From contig DXKH01000015.1 in NCBI GenBank assembly GCA_019415335.1, forward strand, positions 1 through 64,000: 64,000 nucleotides of DNA. Reading direction: 5' to 3'. Source of the DNA: Citrobacter sp. Its GTDB lineage: Bacteria > Pseudomonadota > Gammaproteobacteria > Enterobacterales > Enterobacteriaceae. The notes below the pieces were generated by a model. It made no database searches and was not told the DNA's origin. It saw only the letters and a list, made by a program, of their open reading frames with translations. The first letter of the stretch is position 1, and every line of letters begins with the position of its first letter. Shown piece by piece: positions 36,568-49,533 of this stretch. Made by a program: the position numbers and the translations under genes.

Positions 36568-36599
36568 GCCGGATGGCATCGCTCATGCCGCCATCCGGC
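36568..36599. repeat. REP element between araF and araG
   Basis: GCCGGATGGC and GCCATCCGGC form a 10-bp stem around a 12-base loop: a standard enterobacterial REP palindrome. In this position it may protect araF mRNA and favour a high ratio of binding protein to transporter. Confidence 0.9.
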
Positions 36600-36633
36600 A
36601 CCGGTTAGAACGATACTGACTCACGGAGACGTT

Positions 36634-38148
36634 ATGCAACAGTCTACCCCGTATCTCTCATTTCGCGGCATTGGTAAAACCTTCCCCGGCGTCAAAGCGC
36701 TTACGGATATCAGTTTTGACTGTTACGCCGGTCAGGTGCATGCGCTGATGGGCGAAAATGGCGCCGGGAAATCCACTCTCTTAAAAATTCTCAGTGGTAA
36801 CTATGCGCCAACCACGGGCTCTTTGGCGATTCGCGAGCAGGAAATGCGCTTCGCGGATACCACCGCCGCGCTGAATGCCGGCGTTGCCATTATTTACCAG
36901 GAACTGCATCTCGTACCGGAGATGACCGTTGCCGAGAACATCTATCTCGGTCAGCTTCCACACAAAGGCGGCATTGTTAATCGCACCCTGCTCAATTATG
37001 AAGCGGGCCTGCAACTCAAACATCTGGGGATGGATATCGACCCCGCGACGCCCCTCAAGTATCTCTCCATCGGCCAGTGGCAGATGGTGGAAATTGCCAA
37101 AGCACTGGCGCGTAATGCCAAGATTATTGCCTTCGATGAACCGACCAGTTCGCTCTCCGCAAGGGAGATAGAGAACCTGTTCCGGGTGATCCGCGAACTG
37201 CGCAAAGAAGGGCGCGTCATTCTGTATGTTTCGCACCGCATGGAGGAAATTTTCGCCCTCAGCGATGCGATTACCGTGTTTAAAGATGGCCGCTACGTGA
37301 AAACTTTTACCGATATGCAGCAGGTCAACCACGATGCGCTGGTGCAGGCGATGGTAGGGCGCGATCTGGGCGATATCTACGGCTGGCAGCCGCGTCCTTA
37401 TGGTGCAGAACGTCTGCGTTTGCATGAGGTAAAAGCGCAGGGCGTGCGCACACCTGTCAGCCTTACGGTACGTAGCGGTGAAATCGTCGGGTTGTTTGGT
37501 CTGGTAGGTGCGGGCCGCAGTGAATTGATGAAAGGTTTATTTGGCGGCACCCGCATCAGCGAAGGGCAGGTGTATATCGATGAAAAACCGATTGATATTC
37601 GCAAGCCGGCAAATGCCATCGCGGCAGGAATGATGCTGTGTCCGGAAGACCGAAAAGCGGAGGGGATCATCCCGGTGCATTCGGTACGCGACAACATCAA
37701 CATCAGCGCCCGGCGTAAGCATGTGCTGGGCGGATGCGTGATCAACAACGGATGGGAGGAGACCAATGCCGACCATCATATTCGCTCGCTGAATATCAAA
37801 ACCCCCGGTGCCGAACAGCTAATCATGAACCTTTCTGGCGGTAACCAGCAAAAGGCCATTCTCGGTCGCTGGCTGTCGGAAGAGATGAAGGTGATTTTGC
37901 TTGATGAACCGACTCGTGGGATTGACGTTGGCGCGAAGCACGAAATTTATAACGTTATTTATGCCCTGGCCGCGCGCGGCGTTGCCGTGCTGTTCGCCTC
38001 CAGTGATCTGCCGGAAGTCCTCGGCGTCGCTGACCGCATTGTGGTGATGCGGGAAGGCGAGATTGCCGGGGAATTACTTCATGAACAGGCGGATGAGCGT
38101 CAGGCGCTAAGCCTCGCGATGCCTAAAGTCAGCCAGGCTGTCGCCTGA
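36634..38148 (+). CDS. araG: L-arabinose ABC transporter ATP-binding protein AraG
   Basis: 504 aa with two ABC domains. The first has Walker [10 protein letters not shown], the signature region [16 protein letters not shown] and Walker [13 protein letters not shown]. The second has a degenerate Walker A (GLVGAGRSE), the signature [15 protein letters not shown] and [16 protein letters not shown]. Such tandem ATPases with one divergent site are typical of CUT2 sugar importers. It powers L-arabinose uptake with AraF and AraH. Confidence 0.97.
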   Translation: MQQSTPYLSFRGIGKTFPGVKALTDISFDCYAGQVHALMGENGAGKSTLLKILSGNYAPTTGSLAIREQEMRFADTTAALNAGVAIIYQELHLVPEMTVAENIYLGQLPHKGGIVNRTLLNYEAGLQLKHLGMDIDPATPLKYLSIGQWQMVEIAKALARNAKIIAFDEPTSSLSAREIENLFRVIRELRKEGRVILYVSHRMEEIFALSDAITVFKDGRYVKTFTDMQQVNHDALVQAMVGRDLGDIYGWQPRPYGAERLRLHEVKAQGVRTPVSLTVRSGEIVGLFGLVGAGRSELMKGLFGGTRISEGQVYIDEKPIDIRKPANAIAAGMMLCPEDRKAEGIIPVHSVRDNINISARRKHVLGGCVINNGWEETNADHHIRSLNIKTPGAEQLIMNLSGGNQQKAILGRWLSEEMKVILLDEPTRGIDVGAKHEIYNVIYALAARGVAVLFASSDLPEVLGVADRIVVMREGEIAGELLHEQADERQALSLAMPKVSQAVA

Positions 38149-38159
38149 GAAAGGAGAAA

Positions 38160-39155
38160 ATGATGTCTTCCGTAACAACTTCCGGATCTGGTGCGCCAAA
38201 GTCGCCGTCGCCTTTTAGTCTGGGTCGTATCTGGGACCAGTATGGCATGCTGGTGGTATTCGCCGTCTTGTTCCTGGCCTGCGCTATTTTTGTGCCGAAC
38301 TTTGCGACATTCATCAATATGAAAGGGCTGGGGCTGGCGATCTCCATGTCGGGCATGGTGGCCTGCGGCATGCTGTTCTGCCTGGCGTCAGGTGATTTTG
38401 ACCTGTCCGTAGCGTCGGTGATTGCCTGTGCCGGGGTGACCGCGGCGGTGGTCATCAATATGACCGAAAGTCTGTGGATCGGCGTAGGGGCGGGCCTGCT
38501 GCTGGGGGTGCTGTGCGGGCTGGTCAACGGTTTCGTGATTGCACAACTGAAGATCAACGCCCTGATCACTACGCTGGCGACGATGCAAATCGTCCGCGGT
38601 CTGGCCTATATCATTTCCGACGGTAAAGCAGTGGGGATTGAAGACGAGCGCTTCTTTACCCTCGGCTACGCCAACTGGTTCGGCTTACCGGCGCCGATCT
38701 GGCTCACGGTAGGCTGCCTGATTATCTTTGGCCTGTTGTTGAACAAAACCACCTTTGGGCGTAACACGCTGGCGATTGGGGGCAACGAAGAGGCGGCGCG
38801 TCTGGCCGGGGTGCCGGTAGTGCGTACCAAGATCATAATTTTCGTGCTCTCCGGTCTGGTCTCTGCGGCAGCCGGGATTATTCTCGCCTCGCGTATGACA
38901 AGCGGACAGCCGATGACCTCCATTGGCTATGAACTGATTGTCATCTCTGCCTGCGTGTTAGGTGGCGTTTCCCTGAAGGGCGGCATCGGAAAAATCTCAT
39001 ATGTGGTGGCGGGTGTCCTGATCCTGGGCACCGTGGAGAATGCGATGAACCTGCTGAACATTTCGCCTTTCGCCCAGTATGTCGTACGCGGCCTGATCCT
39101 GCTGGCAGCGGTGATCTTCGACCGTTACAAACAAAAAGCGAAGCGTACCGTCTGA
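38160..39155 (+). CDS. araH: L-arabinose ABC transporter permease AraH
   Basis: 331 aa, CUT2-type permease with about 10 membrane helices, close to E. coli AraH (328 aa). It contains the coupling motif region GRNTLAIGGNEEAARLAGVP. It starts 11 bp after araG with an AAGGAG ribosome site; the start may be either of two adjacent ATGs. It forms the membrane channel of the arabinose importer. Confidence 0.97.
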   Translation: MMSSVTTSGSGAPKSPSPFSLGRIWDQYGMLVVFAVLFLACAIFVPNFATFINMKGLGLAISMSGMVACGMLFCLASGDFDLSVASVIACAGVTAAVVINMTESLWIGVGAGLLLGVLCGLVNGFVIAQLKINALITTLATMQIVRGLAYIISDGKAVGIEDERFFTLGYANWFGLPAPIWLTVGCLIIFGLLLNKTTFGRNTLAIGGNEEAARLAGVPVVRTKIIIFVLSGLVSAAAGIILASRMTSGQPMTSIGYELIVISACVLGGVSLKGGIGKISYVVAGVLILGTVENAMNLLNISPFAQYVVRGLILLAAVIFDRYKQKAKRTV

Positions 39156-39182
39156 TAAAAAAAGTCCAACTTTTTAGTCTAG

Positions 39183-41517
<2,335 letters not shown>

Positions 41518-41533
41518 GCGACGTTTAAGGGAA

Positions 41534-41962
41534 TCAATCGCCTTCAAGCGGGACCAGCAGAACGTCAACCTGACTTGAACTCACCACACTTTTCGCCGAG
41601 CAGGAGGCTCGCGAAAAGAAGCTATGGTTGTGGTTACCGCAGATGACCAGATCCACGTCGTGCTTGCGGCACACGTCCAGAATATGCTCGCTTAACTCAC
41701 CGTAGGTAATGAAGGTCTGTGCGATCGGGTAACCGGCGTCTTTCCCCAGTTTTTCAAGAAAATCAGTTGTTTCTTCATGCATCACCGCGCGTAAATCTTC
41801 CAGCATCGGGGCGGCAAATTGGTTATATAACTCTGGGTCGGAGGCGAGGGTGATAAGACTTATTCGGGCGTTGACGGGACGGGCAATGGAGACGGCTTTT
41901 GCCAGGAGCTGTTGACTTTCCGGTGTTACCGCCACGGCAACAAGAATGTGGGTGTAGCTCAT
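41534..41962 (-). CDS. uspC: Universal stress protein UspC
   Basis: 142 aa, UspA-class fold: MSYTHILVAVAVTPESQQLL, and the C-terminal CGNHNHSFFSRASCSAKSVV with VDVLLVPL. It matches E. coli UspC and lies beside otsA and flhDC as there. UspA-class proteins lack the ATP-binding glycine motif. In E. coli it supports salt and UV tolerance, scaffolds KdpD signalling and affects motility. Confidence 0.95.
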   Translation of the reverse strand: MSYTHILVAVAVTPESQQLLAKAVSIARPVNARISLITLASDPELYNQFAAPMLEDLRAVMHEETTDFLEKLGKDAGYPIAQTFITYGELSEHILDVCRKHDVDLVICGNHNHSFFSRASCSAKSVVSSSQVDVLLVPLEGD

Positions 41963-42755
41963 AACTCGCTCCTTATTGCAAGAATATGAGGTGGTTCTTC
42001 AGCATTACTCCGATTCGCTGACAACTGCAATGCTTCAATATGACAATAGTGTGAAGACTATCATAATTATTCATTAATATTCCTTATAAGTGGTTCTAAG
42101 GAATAACCAAAAGTGTTAACCAAATCGATTGACTTAAATTAAATCACCGAGTCAATCAATATTTGATTTAACAAATTCACGTTAGTGATTAATCGCATCG
42201 TAATCATAAACGTGATGTATTAATAAAAAAATGGTAACAATTAACATATTGTTTGCAAAGGATAAAAATTAATTTCATTACGGAATTAGATCAATTCATC
42301 TTAATTATTTTCATTTCGTGATTTTCACGGCTGTTGCGTAATGTCTCCAGCTGTGTGCGACGCTCGATTTAATACCCGTGAGAATAAAATGGAGTTTCAC
42401 TGGTTAATTTCCCGGCAAAATAAAAGCTCAACTGATGGATTTATGTTAACGATTAAGTTAGTTTATGTGACGCGCGTCACATATTTTTCAAATTCGCAGC
42501 GTGGGTTTGTTGTATGTCTCGGGTGTCACGAGTACAGTTGCGTCGAATTAGGAAAAATCTTAGGCATTTGTAAGAAAACATGTGCTCGCGTTACAGCCTG
42601 GCAAGGGACCAGCGTGGCGCTTATGTCCATGCTTTTGTGCCTGAGTAAAGGTATGTGTTTGACCTATTTGCTTTTTTTACCGGGAATTCCCGGCGACATC
42701 ACGGGGTGCGGTTTTTCCGCATAAAAATAAAAGTTGGTTATTCTGGATGGGAATA
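41963..42755. promoter_or_regulatory. flhDC control region, no gene
   Basis: About 790 bp, AT-rich in the first half. An apparent 127-codon frame at 42341-42724 lacks a ribosome site and overlaps the known promoter and leader zone, so I treat it as chance. In E. coli this region binds CRP, H-NS, OmpR, RcsB and LrhA, and the ~200-nt leader binds CsrA. Only the CRP site can be named here with confidence. Confidence 0.7.
42466..42481. promoter_or_regulatory. Perfect CRP site upstream of flhD
   Basis: TGTGA CGCGCG TCACA is a perfect 16-bp palindrome matching the CRP consensus in every conserved base, 275 bp before the flhD start. It corresponds to the CRP activation site that makes flagellar synthesis catabolite-sensitive. 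Confidence 0.85.
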
Positions 42756-43106
42756 ATGCATACATCCGAGTTGCTGAAACACATTTATGACATTAACTTG
42801 TCATATTTACTCCTTGCACAGCGTCTAATCGTTCAGGACAAAGCGTCCGCCATGTTTCGTCTCGGGATCAATGAGGAAATGGCGGGTTCTCTGGGGGCGC
42901 TGACCCTTCCGCAAATGGTAAAACTGGCAGAAACGAACCAGCTTGTGTGTCATTTCCGTTTCGACAGTCATCAAACCATTACTCGTCTGACTCAGGATTC
43001 CAGAGTGGACGATCTACAGCAAATTCACACCGGTATCATGCTGTCTACGCGCCTGTTAAGTGATGTCAATCAGGCTGATGAAACTGCGCGTAAGAAAAGG
43101 GCTTGA
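42756..43106 (+). CDS. flhD: Flagellar master regulator subunit FlhD
   Basis: 116 aa, nearly identical to E. coli Flh[47 protein letters not shown]-like [12 protein letters not shown]. It forms the FlhD4C2 activator of class 2 flagellar promoters. The start at 42756 is the standard one; two codons and an ATG lie just upstream in frame. It overlaps flhC closely. Confidence 0.98.
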   Translation: MHTSELLKHIYDINLSYLLLAQRLIVQDKASAMFRLGINEEMAGSLGALTLPQMVKLAETNQLVCHFRFDSHQTITRLTQDSRVDDLQQIHTGIMLSTRLLSDVNQADETARKKRA

Positions 43107-43108
43107 TG

Positions 43109-43687
43109 ATGAGTGAAAAAAGCATTGTTCAGGAAGCTCGTGATATCCAGTTAGCAATGGAATTGATCACACTGGGTGCCCGTTTGCAAATGCTGGAAAG
43201 CGAAACGCAGTTAAGTCGCGGTCGCCTCATCAAGCTGTACAAAGAACTTCGTGGTAGCCCACCGCCAAAAGGTATGCTGCCGTTTTCCACTGACTGGTTT
43301 ATGACCTGGGAGCAGAATATTCATGCTTCCATGTTCTGTAATGCCTGGCAGTTCTTGCTTAAAACAGGTCTGTGCAGTGGCGTTGATGCGGTTATTAAGG
43401 CGTATCGGCTGTACCTTGAGCAGTGTCCGCAGGGTGAAGAAGGGCCACTGCTGGCGTTGACTCGCGCATGGACGCTGGTACGTTTTGTCGAAAGTGGACT
43501 GCTTCAGCTATCAAGCTGCAACTGCTGTGGCGGTAATTTTATTACCCATGCTCACCAGCCTGCGGGCAGTTTTGCCTGCAGTTTATGCCAGCCGCCTTCC
43601 CGTGCGGTAAAAAGACGTAAACTTTCCCAGGATGCTGCCGATATTATTCCACAACTGCTGGATGAACAGATCGAACAGGCTGTTTAA
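43109..43687 (+). CDS. flhC: Flagellar master regulator subunit FlhC
   Basis: 192 aa, matching E. coli FlhC. The C-terminal zinc site is visible as [10 protein letters not shown] and FACSLCQPP (four cysteines). FlhC supplies most of the DNA recognition in FlhD4C2. Its start lies 2 bp after the flhD stop. The 3' end of the gene also contains the sigma-28 promoter for motA. Confidence 0.98.
   Translation: MSEKSIVQEARDIQLAMELITLGARLQMLESETQLSRGRLIKLYKELRGSPPPKGMLPFSTDWFMTWEQNIHASMFCNAWQFLLKTGLCSGVDAVIKAYRLYLEQCPQGEEGPLLALTRAWTLVRFVESGLLQLSSCNCCGGNFITHAHQPAGSFACSLCQPPSRAVKRRKLSQDAADIIPQLLDEQIEQAV
43618..43644 (+). promoter_or_regulatory. Sigma-28 promoter of motAB-cheAW, inside flhC
   Basis: TAAACTTT, 11-bp spacer, GCCGATAT: one mismatch in each box to the sigma-28 (FliA) consensus TAAAGTTT-N11-GCCGATAA. 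Expected start near 43651, inside the flhC coding sequence, giving a ~160-nt leader for motA. Confidence 0.85.
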
Positions 43688-43713
43688 CCGATACGGTGTG
43701 GACGGAACACTCC

Positions 43714-43746
43714 AGCAGCGGTAAGCGATTACCGCTGCTTTTTTTT
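43714..43746 (+). terminator. Rho-independent terminator between flhC and motA
   Basis: AGCAGCGGTAA, loop GCGA, TTACCGCTGCT with eight Ts. Strong terminator for flhDC. It also lies downstream of the sigma-28 start for motA, so it must be read through by that transcript. Confidence 0.88.
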
Positions 43747-43812
43747 GCCTCGCCAACGCGTTAACGCCCCGACTGTGCATCCTGTCAAAGTCAACAGCAG
43801 AAGGATGATGTC

Positions 43813-44706
43813 GTGCTTATCTTATTAGGTTACCTGGTGGTTATTGGTACAGTTTTCGGCGGTTACATAATGACTGGTGGAAACCTGGGGGCACTCTATC
43901 AACCGGCTGAATTTGTCATCATCGGGGGCGCGGGAATAGGGGCATTTATCGTCGGCAACAACGGTAAAGCCATCAAGGGGACGCTGAAAGCGCTGCCGTT
44001 ACTGTTTCGCCGTTCGAAATACACCAAAGCGATGTATATGGATCTGCTGGCGCTGCTCTATCGCCTGATGGCCAAGTCACGTCAGCAGGGGATGTTCTCG
44101 CTTGAGCGCGATATCGAAAACCCGAAAGAGAGTGAAATTTTTGCCAGTTACCCACGCATCCTGGCTGACTCGGTGATGCTGGAGTTCATCGTCGATTATC
44201 TGCGTCTGATCATCAGCGGCAACATGAATACCTTTGAGATTGAAGCGCTGATGGACGAAGAGATTGAAACGCACGAAAGCGAATCGGAAGTCCCGGCCAA
44301 CAGTCTGGCGCTGATGGGCGATTCGCTGCCGGCGTTTGGTATCGTTGCGGCGGTGATGGGCGTAGTACATGCGCTCGCGTCAGCTGACCGACCCGCCGCA
44401 GAACTGGGCTCACTGATTGCCCATGCGATGGTGGGTACCTTCCTCGGTATTCTGCTGGCCTACGGTTTTATTTCGCCGCTCGCCAGCGTCCTGCGGCAGA
44501 AGAGCGCGGAAACCAGCAAAATGATGCAGTGCGTGAAGATCACATTGCTGTCGAATCTGAACGGTTATGCTCCGCCGATCGCCGTCGAGTTTGGGCGTAA
44601 AACGCTGTATTCCAGCGAGCGCCCGTCATTCCTTGAACTGGAAGAACATGTTCGTGCAGTGAAAAATCCGAACCAACAGCAGCAAACGACGACCGAGGGC
44701 GCATGA
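43813..44706 (+). CDS. motA: Flagellar motor stator protein MotA
   Basis: 297 aa from GTG, as in E. coli. Four membrane helices ([59 protein letters not shown]). The cytoplasmic loop carries [20 protein letters not shown], including the charged residues that contact FliG. It makes the proton channel with MotB. It overlaps motB by 4 bp. Confidence 0.97.
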   Translation: MLILLGYLVVIGTVFGGYIMTGGNLGALYQPAEFVIIGGAGIGAFIVGNNGKAIKGTLKALPLLFRRSKYTKAMYMDLLALLYRLMAKSRQQGMFSLERDIENPKESEIFASYPRILADSVMLEFIVDYLRLIISGNMNTFEIEALMDEEIETHESESEVPANSLALMGDSLPAFGIVAAVMGVVHALASADRPAAELGSLIAHAMVGTFLGILLAYGFISPLASVLRQKSAETSKMMQCVKITLLSNLNGYAPPIAVEFGRKTLYSSERPSFLELEEHVRAVKNPNQQQQTTTEGA

Positions 44707-45632
44707 AGAATCGGTCTCATCCTATCGTCGTCGTTAAACGACGCAAACATAAAGGGCATGGTGGCGGCGCTCACGGATCGTGGAAGATTGCTTACGCTGA
44801 TTTTATGACCGCCATGATGGCCTTTTTTCTGGTGATGTGGCTCATTTCCATCTCCAGCCCTAAAGAACTGATTCAGATTGCCGAATACTTCCGTACTCCG
44901 CTGGCAACGGCGGTGACGGGCGGGAATCGAATTTCCAATAGCCAGAGCGCGATTCCCGGCGGCGGCGATGACTTTACCCAGCAACAGGGCGAAGTAAACA
45001 AGCAGCCGAACCTTGATGAACTGAAAAAGCGCATGGAACAAAATCGCCTGAGCAAACTGCGCGGCGACCTCGATCAGCTCATTGAATCGGATCCCAAACT
45101 GCGGGCGCTGCGTCCGCACCTGAAGATTGACCTGGTGCAGGAAGGGCTGCGTATTCAAATTATCGATAGCCAGAATCGCCCGATGTTTAAAACCGGTAGC
45201 GCCGAGGTTGAGCCTTATATGCGTGACATCCTGCGGGCGATCGCGCCGGTGCTGAACGGCATTCCAAACCGTATCAGTCTGTCCGGACATACGGATGATT
45301 TCCCTTACGCAAACGGTGAAAAGGGCTATAGCAACTGGGAGCTTTCTGCCGAACGCGCCAACGCATCGCGGCGTGAACTGGTACAGGGCGGTCTGGATGA
45401 CGGAAAAGTATTACGGGTGGTGGGCATGGCCGCCACAATGCGTATGAGCGATCGCGGTCCGGATGACGCCATCAACCGCCGAATCAGTCTGTTGGTACTG
45501 AACAAACAGACCGAACAGGCCATTTTGCATGAAAACGCTGAAAGCCAGAACGAGCCGGTAAGTGTATTACAACAGCCTGAGGCCAGTCCGCAGGTAAGCG
45601 TTCCCACATCGCCACCAGCCAATCCGAGGTGA
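44703..45632 (+). CDS. motB: Flagellar motor stator protein MotB
   Basis: 309 aa. One membrane helix follows [12 protein letters not shown], with the proton-binding Asp at position 33 (Asp32 in E. coli; one residue is inserted upstream). The C-terminal OmpA-like peptidoglycan-binding domain ([33 protein letters not shown]) anchors the stator to the wall. Confidence 0.97.
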   Translation: MKNRSHPIVVVKRRKHKGHGGGAHGSWKIAYADFMTAMMAFFLVMWLISISSPKELIQIAEYFRTPLATAVTGGNRISNSQSAIPGGGDDFTQQQGEVNKQPNLDELKKRMEQNRLSKLRGDLDQLIESDPKLRALRPHLKIDLVQEGLRIQIIDSQNRPMFKTGSAEVEPYMRDILRAIAPVLNGIPNRISLSGHTDDFPYANGEKGYSNWELSAERANASRRELVQGGLDDGKVLRVVGMAATMRMSDRGPDDAINRRISLLVLNKQTEQAILHENAESQNEPVSVLQQPEASPQVSVPTSPPANPR

Positions 45633-45636
45633 TAGC

Positions 45637-47658
45637 GTGAGCATGGATATAAGCGATTTTTATCAGACTTTTTTTGATGAAGCTGACGAGTTGTTGGCTG
45701 ACATGGAGCAACATCTGCTCGATCTGGCGCCCGAAGCGCCGGATGCCGAGCAACTGAATGCCATATTTCGTGCCGCGCACTCCATCAAAGGGGGCGCTGG
45801 CACGTTCGGCTTTACCGTTTTGCAGGAAACCACCCATCTGATGGAGAACCTGCTGGATGATGCGCGTCGCGGTGAGATGCAGCTCAATACCGCCATTATC
45901 AACCTGTTTTTGGAAACGAAAGATATTATGCAGGAACAGCTCGATGCCTATAAAAGTTCGGAAGAGCCGGATGCCGCCAGCTTCGAATACATCTGCACGG
46001 CATTACGCCAGTTAGCGCTGGAAGCGAAAGGCGAAACCGCGCCAGCGGTGGTGGCGAATGCCCGCCTGAGCGTGGTCGATAACACGACGCCTGAAGAGGC
46101 TGTTGCTGCGGAAGAAGAGAAGTTGCGCATTGTCCTCTCTCGCCTGAAGGCCAGTGAAGTGGCCTTGCTGGAAGAAGAACTGGGCAATCTGTCCACCCTG
46201 TCTGATGTCGTCAAGGGTGAAGACAGCCTGGCGGCAACGCTTGATGGCGACATTGCAGAAGACGACGTTATTGCCGTGCTGTGCTTTGTGATTGAAGCCG
46301 ATCAGATTGCCTTTGAGAAAGTAGCGGCAGCGACAGCACCTGTGGTGCAGGCGGAAGTGGCGGAGGTCATTGCCGTTGAACAGCCCGTCGTTGCGGTCCC
46401 TGCGGTGAAAGCCATTGCCGCAGAGGCGCAAACCGGGCGCGCAGAGCGGGAAAAACCAGCGCGCGTCAGTGAATCCACCAGCATTCGTGTGGCGGTGGAG
46501 AAGGTTGATCAACTGATCAACCTGGTCGGCGAACTGGTGATCACCCAGTCAATGCTGGCGCAGCGTTCAAACGAACTCGACCCGGTGAATCATGGCGATC
46601 TCATCACCAGCATGGGTCAGTTACAACGTAACGCCCGCGATCTGCAGGAATCGGTGATGTCGATTCGTATGATGCCGATGGAGTACGTCTTTAGCCGCTT
46701 CCCGCGTCTGGTGCGTGACCTGGCGGGCAAGCTCGGCAAGCAGGTCGAACTGACGCTGGTTGGCAGCTCGACGGAACTCGATAAGAGCCTGATTGAGCGC
46801 ATCATCGATCCGTTAACGCACCTGGTCCGTAACAGCCTCGACCACGGTATCGAACTGCCGGAAAAACGCATGGAATCCGGTAAGAATGTGGTGGGCAATC
46901 TGATCCTGTCGGCGGAACATCAGGGCGGCAACATCTGCATCGAAGTCACCGATGACGGGGCCGGGCTGAACCGCGAGCGCATTCTGGCGAAGGCGATCTC
47001 CCAGGGGATGGCGGTCCATGAAAACATGACCGATGACGAAGTGGGGATGCTGATTTTTGCCCCTGGCTTCTCGACGGCCGAGCAGGTGACTGACGTTTCC
47101 GGACGCGGCGTGGGCATGGATGTGGTGAAACGGAACATCCAGGAGATGGGCGGCCACGTTGAAATCCAGTCGAAGCAAGGGACCGGCACGACTATCCGCA
47201 TTTTGCTGCCGTTGACGCTGGCGATCCTCGACGGTATGTCCGTCCGCGTGGCTGACGAAGTGTTTATTCTGCCGCTGAATGCGGTGATGGAATCCCTGCA
47301 ACCGCGTGACGATGACCTGCATCCGCTGGCCGGAGGCGAGCGCGTGCTGGAAGTGCGCGGCGAATATCTGCCGCTGGTCGAGTTGTGGAAAGTCTTTGAA
47401 GTGGAAGGGGCGAAAACCGAAGCCACCCAGGGCATCGTGGTGATCCTGCAAAGCGGCGGTCGCCGTTACGCGCTGCTGGTCGACCAACTGATTGGTCAGC
47501 ACCAGGTGGTGGTCAAAAACCTGGAAAGCAATTATCGCAAAGTGCCGGGTATCTCAGCCGCCACTATTCTGGGCGATGGCAGCGTCGCGCTGATTGTGGA
47601 TGTCTCCGCCCTGCAGGGTTTAAATCGCGAACAACGTATGGCGATCACCGCCGCCTGA
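45637..47658 (+). CDS. cheA: Chemotaxis histidine kinase CheA
   Basis: 673 aa from GTG, 19 longer than E. coli CheA (654) because of Ala/Glu/Val-rich linkers flanking P2. P1 has His48 in [11 protein letters not shown]2 lies at about 160-240; P3 dimerisation starts near [14 protein letters not shown]. The P4 kinase has the N box [12 protein letters not shown]1 DDGAGL and G2 [10 protein letters not shown]5 binds CheW. Met98 in KDIMQEQL is the internal start for CheA-short in E. coli. It phosphorylates CheY and CheB. Confidence 0.97.
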   Translation: MSMDISDFYQTFFDEADELLADMEQHLLDLAPEAPDAEQLNAIFRAAHSIKGGAGTFGFTVLQETTHLMENLLDDARRGEMQLNTAIINLFLETKDIMQEQLDAYKSSEEPDAASFEYICTALRQLALEAKGETAPAVVANARLSVVDNTTPEEAVAAEEEKLRIVLSRLKASEVALLEEELGNLSTLSDVVKGEDSLAATLDGDIAEDDVIAVLCFVIEADQIAFEKVAAATAPVVQAEVAEVIAVEQPVVAVPAVKAIAAEAQTGRAEREKPARVSESTSIRVAVEKVDQLINLVGELVITQSMLAQRSNELDPVNHGDLITSMGQLQRNARDLQESVMSIRMMPMEYVFSRFPRLVRDLAGKLGKQVELTLVGSSTELDKSLIERIIDPLTHLVRNSLDHGIELPEKRMESGKNVVGNLILSAEHQGGNICIEVTDDGAGLNRERILAKAISQGMAVHENMTDDEVGMLIFAPGFSTAEQVTDVSGRGVGMDVVKRNIQEMGGHVEIQSKQGTGTTIRILLPLTLAILDGMSVRVADEVFILPLNAVMESLQPRDDDLHPLAGGERVLEVRGEYLPLVELWKVFEVEGAKTEATQGIVVILQSGGRRYALLVDQLIGQHQVVVKNLESNYRKVPGISAATILGDGSVALIVDVSALQGLNREQRMAITAA

Positions 47659-47679
47659 TTGAGTGAGAAAGGGTAAAAT

Positions 47680-48183
47680 ATGACCGGTATGACTAATGTA
47701 AGCAAACTGGCTGGCGAGCCGTCAGGTCAGGAATTCCTGGTGTTTACGCTGGGAGATGAAGAGTACGGTATCGACATCCTGAAAGTGCAGGAAATCCGTG
47801 GTTACGATCAGGTCACACGCATTGCCAACACGCCGGCCTTTATCAAAGGGGTAACCAACCTGCGCGGTGTGATAGTGCCGATTGTCGATCTGCGTGTGAA
47901 GTTCTGCCAGGGTGATGTCGACTATAACGATAACACCGTGGTGATTGTGCTGAATCTGGGACAGCGCGTGGTGGGGATCGTTGTGGATGGTGTGTCGGAT
48001 GTACTGTCGCTGACCGCGGAGCAAATCCGCCCGGCACCGGAATTTGCCGTGACGCTGTCAACGGAATACCTGACCGGACTCGGCGCGCTGGGTGACCGGA
48101 TGCTGATCCTGGTGAACATAGAGAAACTGCTGAACAGCGACGAAATGGCGCTGTTGGATATGGCCGCTTCTCACGTCGCCTAA
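47680..48183 (+). CDS. cheW: Chemotaxis coupling protein CheW
   Basis: 167 aa, nearly identical to E. coli CheW ([39 protein letters not shown]). It links receptors to CheA. Last gene of the motA operon; a REP element follows. In E. coli the next gene is tar, but here about 7 kb of accessory genes intervene. Confidence 0.97.
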   Translation: MTGMTNVSKLAGEPSGQEFLVFTLGDEEYGIDILKVQEIRGYDQVTRIANTPAFIKGVTNLRGVIVPIVDLRVKFCQGDVDYNDNTVVIVLNLGQRVVGIVVDGVSDVLSLTAEQIRPAPEFAVTLSTEYLTGLGALGDRMLILVNIEKLLNSDEMALLDMAASHVA

Positions 48184-48215
48184 TCGCATTGCCGGATGTG
48201 GTTACCGTGCTTTAA

Positions 48216-48248
48216 TGCCGGATAAGGTGTTTACACCGCTATCCGGCA
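48216..48248. repeat. REP element after cheW
   Basis: TGCCGGATA and TATCCGGCA flank a GGTGT/ACACC inner stem; a second half-copy (GCCGGATG) precedes it at about 48191. REP-type repeat between the converging cheW and symporter genes, possibly also a terminator. Confidence 0.85.
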
Positions 48249-48261
48249 ATCACCGGAACTG

Positions 48262-49533
48262 TTATGCTCCGACCTGCTGCGTCACTTCTTCTTCCTCATC
48301 ACTCTCTTCCAGCAAACCTTCGTTTTGTGCCAGCATCGCCGTGGCAATGCCGTTGCCTAGCACGTTAATGGCGGAACGGCCCATATCGAGAAAATGGTCG
48401 ATGCCCATCAGTAGCAAAATGCCGGCGACCGGAATGTTAAAGCTCGGAATCGTTGCCGCCAGCACCACTAATGCAGAACGCGGAACGCCAGCAATGCCTT
48501 TTGACGCCAGCATCAGCGTGAGCATCAGGACGCTAATCTCGGCAAACGACAGGTGAATGTTGTAGGCCTGGGCGATAAACATCGAGGCAAAAGAACAGTA
48601 AACCATTGAACCGACCAGATTGAACGAGTAGCCAATGGGCAGCACAAAAGAGACGATATTGCGCGAGCAGCCAAACGCCGTCAGTTGCTCCAGCGTTTTC
48701 GGATAGGCCGCTTCAGAACTGCTGGTGGTAAAGGCGACCAGCACCGGATCCTTGAGCATGCCGAGCAGGCGAAACACCTCTTTTTTCAGTACCAGATATC
48801 CCACTGCCAGTAATACCAGACAGGTCATCAGAATAGCCACGTAATAGCCGCCGATGAACGAGGCGTAGTTGAGCAAAATGCCCAATCCTTCGGTGGCGAT
48901 CACCGAGGAGATGGCGGCAAAAATGGCCAGCGGGGCGACGTACATCACGTAGCCGGTCACTTTCAACATGATGTGGGATACCACGTCCAGCGCCGCCACC
49001 AGCGGGGCATTGAATTTTTCGCCCAGCGACGCGCCGCCAATCCCGAAGAACATCGAGAACACCACGATCTGCAAAATCTCGTTATTGGCCATCGCACCGG
49101 CAATGCTGGTAGGGATGGTATGCGACAGGAAACCTTTCAGGCTCATCCCGCCGACGGCAAGACCGGTGTCCACGGCTTCTTTCGGAATAGCCAGATTGAG
49201 CCCGCTGCCGGGCTGTTCCAGGGTGACAATAAACAGACCCACCAGAATGGACAGGATGGAGGAGCTGATGAACCAGATCATCGCTTTGCCGCCCACACGC
49301 CCGATGGTGGACGTCTCGCCAAGACGCATAATGCCCACGGTCAGGGTGCTGAACACAAGGGGGGCGATAACCATCTTAATCAGACGTAAGAAGATGTCGG
49401 TGAGAAGGGTGATGTTATCCGACCAGGCGGCAATGACGCTTTCGGATGTATAAGAGTGAATAACCGCACCTGACACAATACCTGCCAGCATGAAAATCAC
49501 GATAAATATCGTGAGTTTATTTGCATTTGCCAC
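48262..49533 (-). CDS. Dicarboxylate/amino-acid:cation symporter (SDF/DAACS family)
   Basis: 423 aa with about eight membrane helices and two re-entrant loops. The serine-rich HP1 motif appears as FTTSSSEAAYPKTLEQL; TM7 reads GYSFNLVGSMVYCSFASMF rather than the NMDGT of GltP/DctA; HP2 is ASKGIAGVPRSALVV. The family takes up glutamate, aspartate or C4-dicarboxylates with Na+ or H+. The changed NMDGT motif means the substrate cannot be fixed. The gene is absent from this site in E. coli and converges on cheW. The acidic C-terminus (EESDEEEEV) is unusual. Confidence 0.9.
   Translation of the reverse strand: MANANKLTIFIVIFMLAGIVSGAVIHSYTSESVIAAWSDNITLLTDIFLRLIKMVIAPLVFSTLTVGIMRLGETSTIGRVGGKAMIWFISSSILSILVGLFIVTLEQPGSGLNLAIPKEAVDTGLAVGGMSLKGFLSHTIPTSIAGAMANNEILQIVVFSMFFGIGGASLGEKFNAPLVAALDVVSHIMLKVTGYVMYVAPLAIFAAISSVIATEGLGILLNYASFIGGYYVAILMTCLVLLAVGYLVLKKEVFRLLGMLKDPVLVAFTTSSSEAAYPKTLEQLTAFGCSRNIVSFVLPIGYSFNLVGSMVYCSFASMFIAQAYNIHLSFAEISVLMLTLMLASKGIAGVPRSALVVLAATIPSFNIPVAGILLLMGIDHFLDMGRSAINVLGNGIATAMLAQNEGLLEESDEEEEVTQQVGA

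Noticed and set aside
42341..42724. 127-codon plus-strand frame upstream of flhD
   Set aside because: No ribosome site, odd composition, no family resemblance, and it covers the flhDC promoter and leader including the CRP site.
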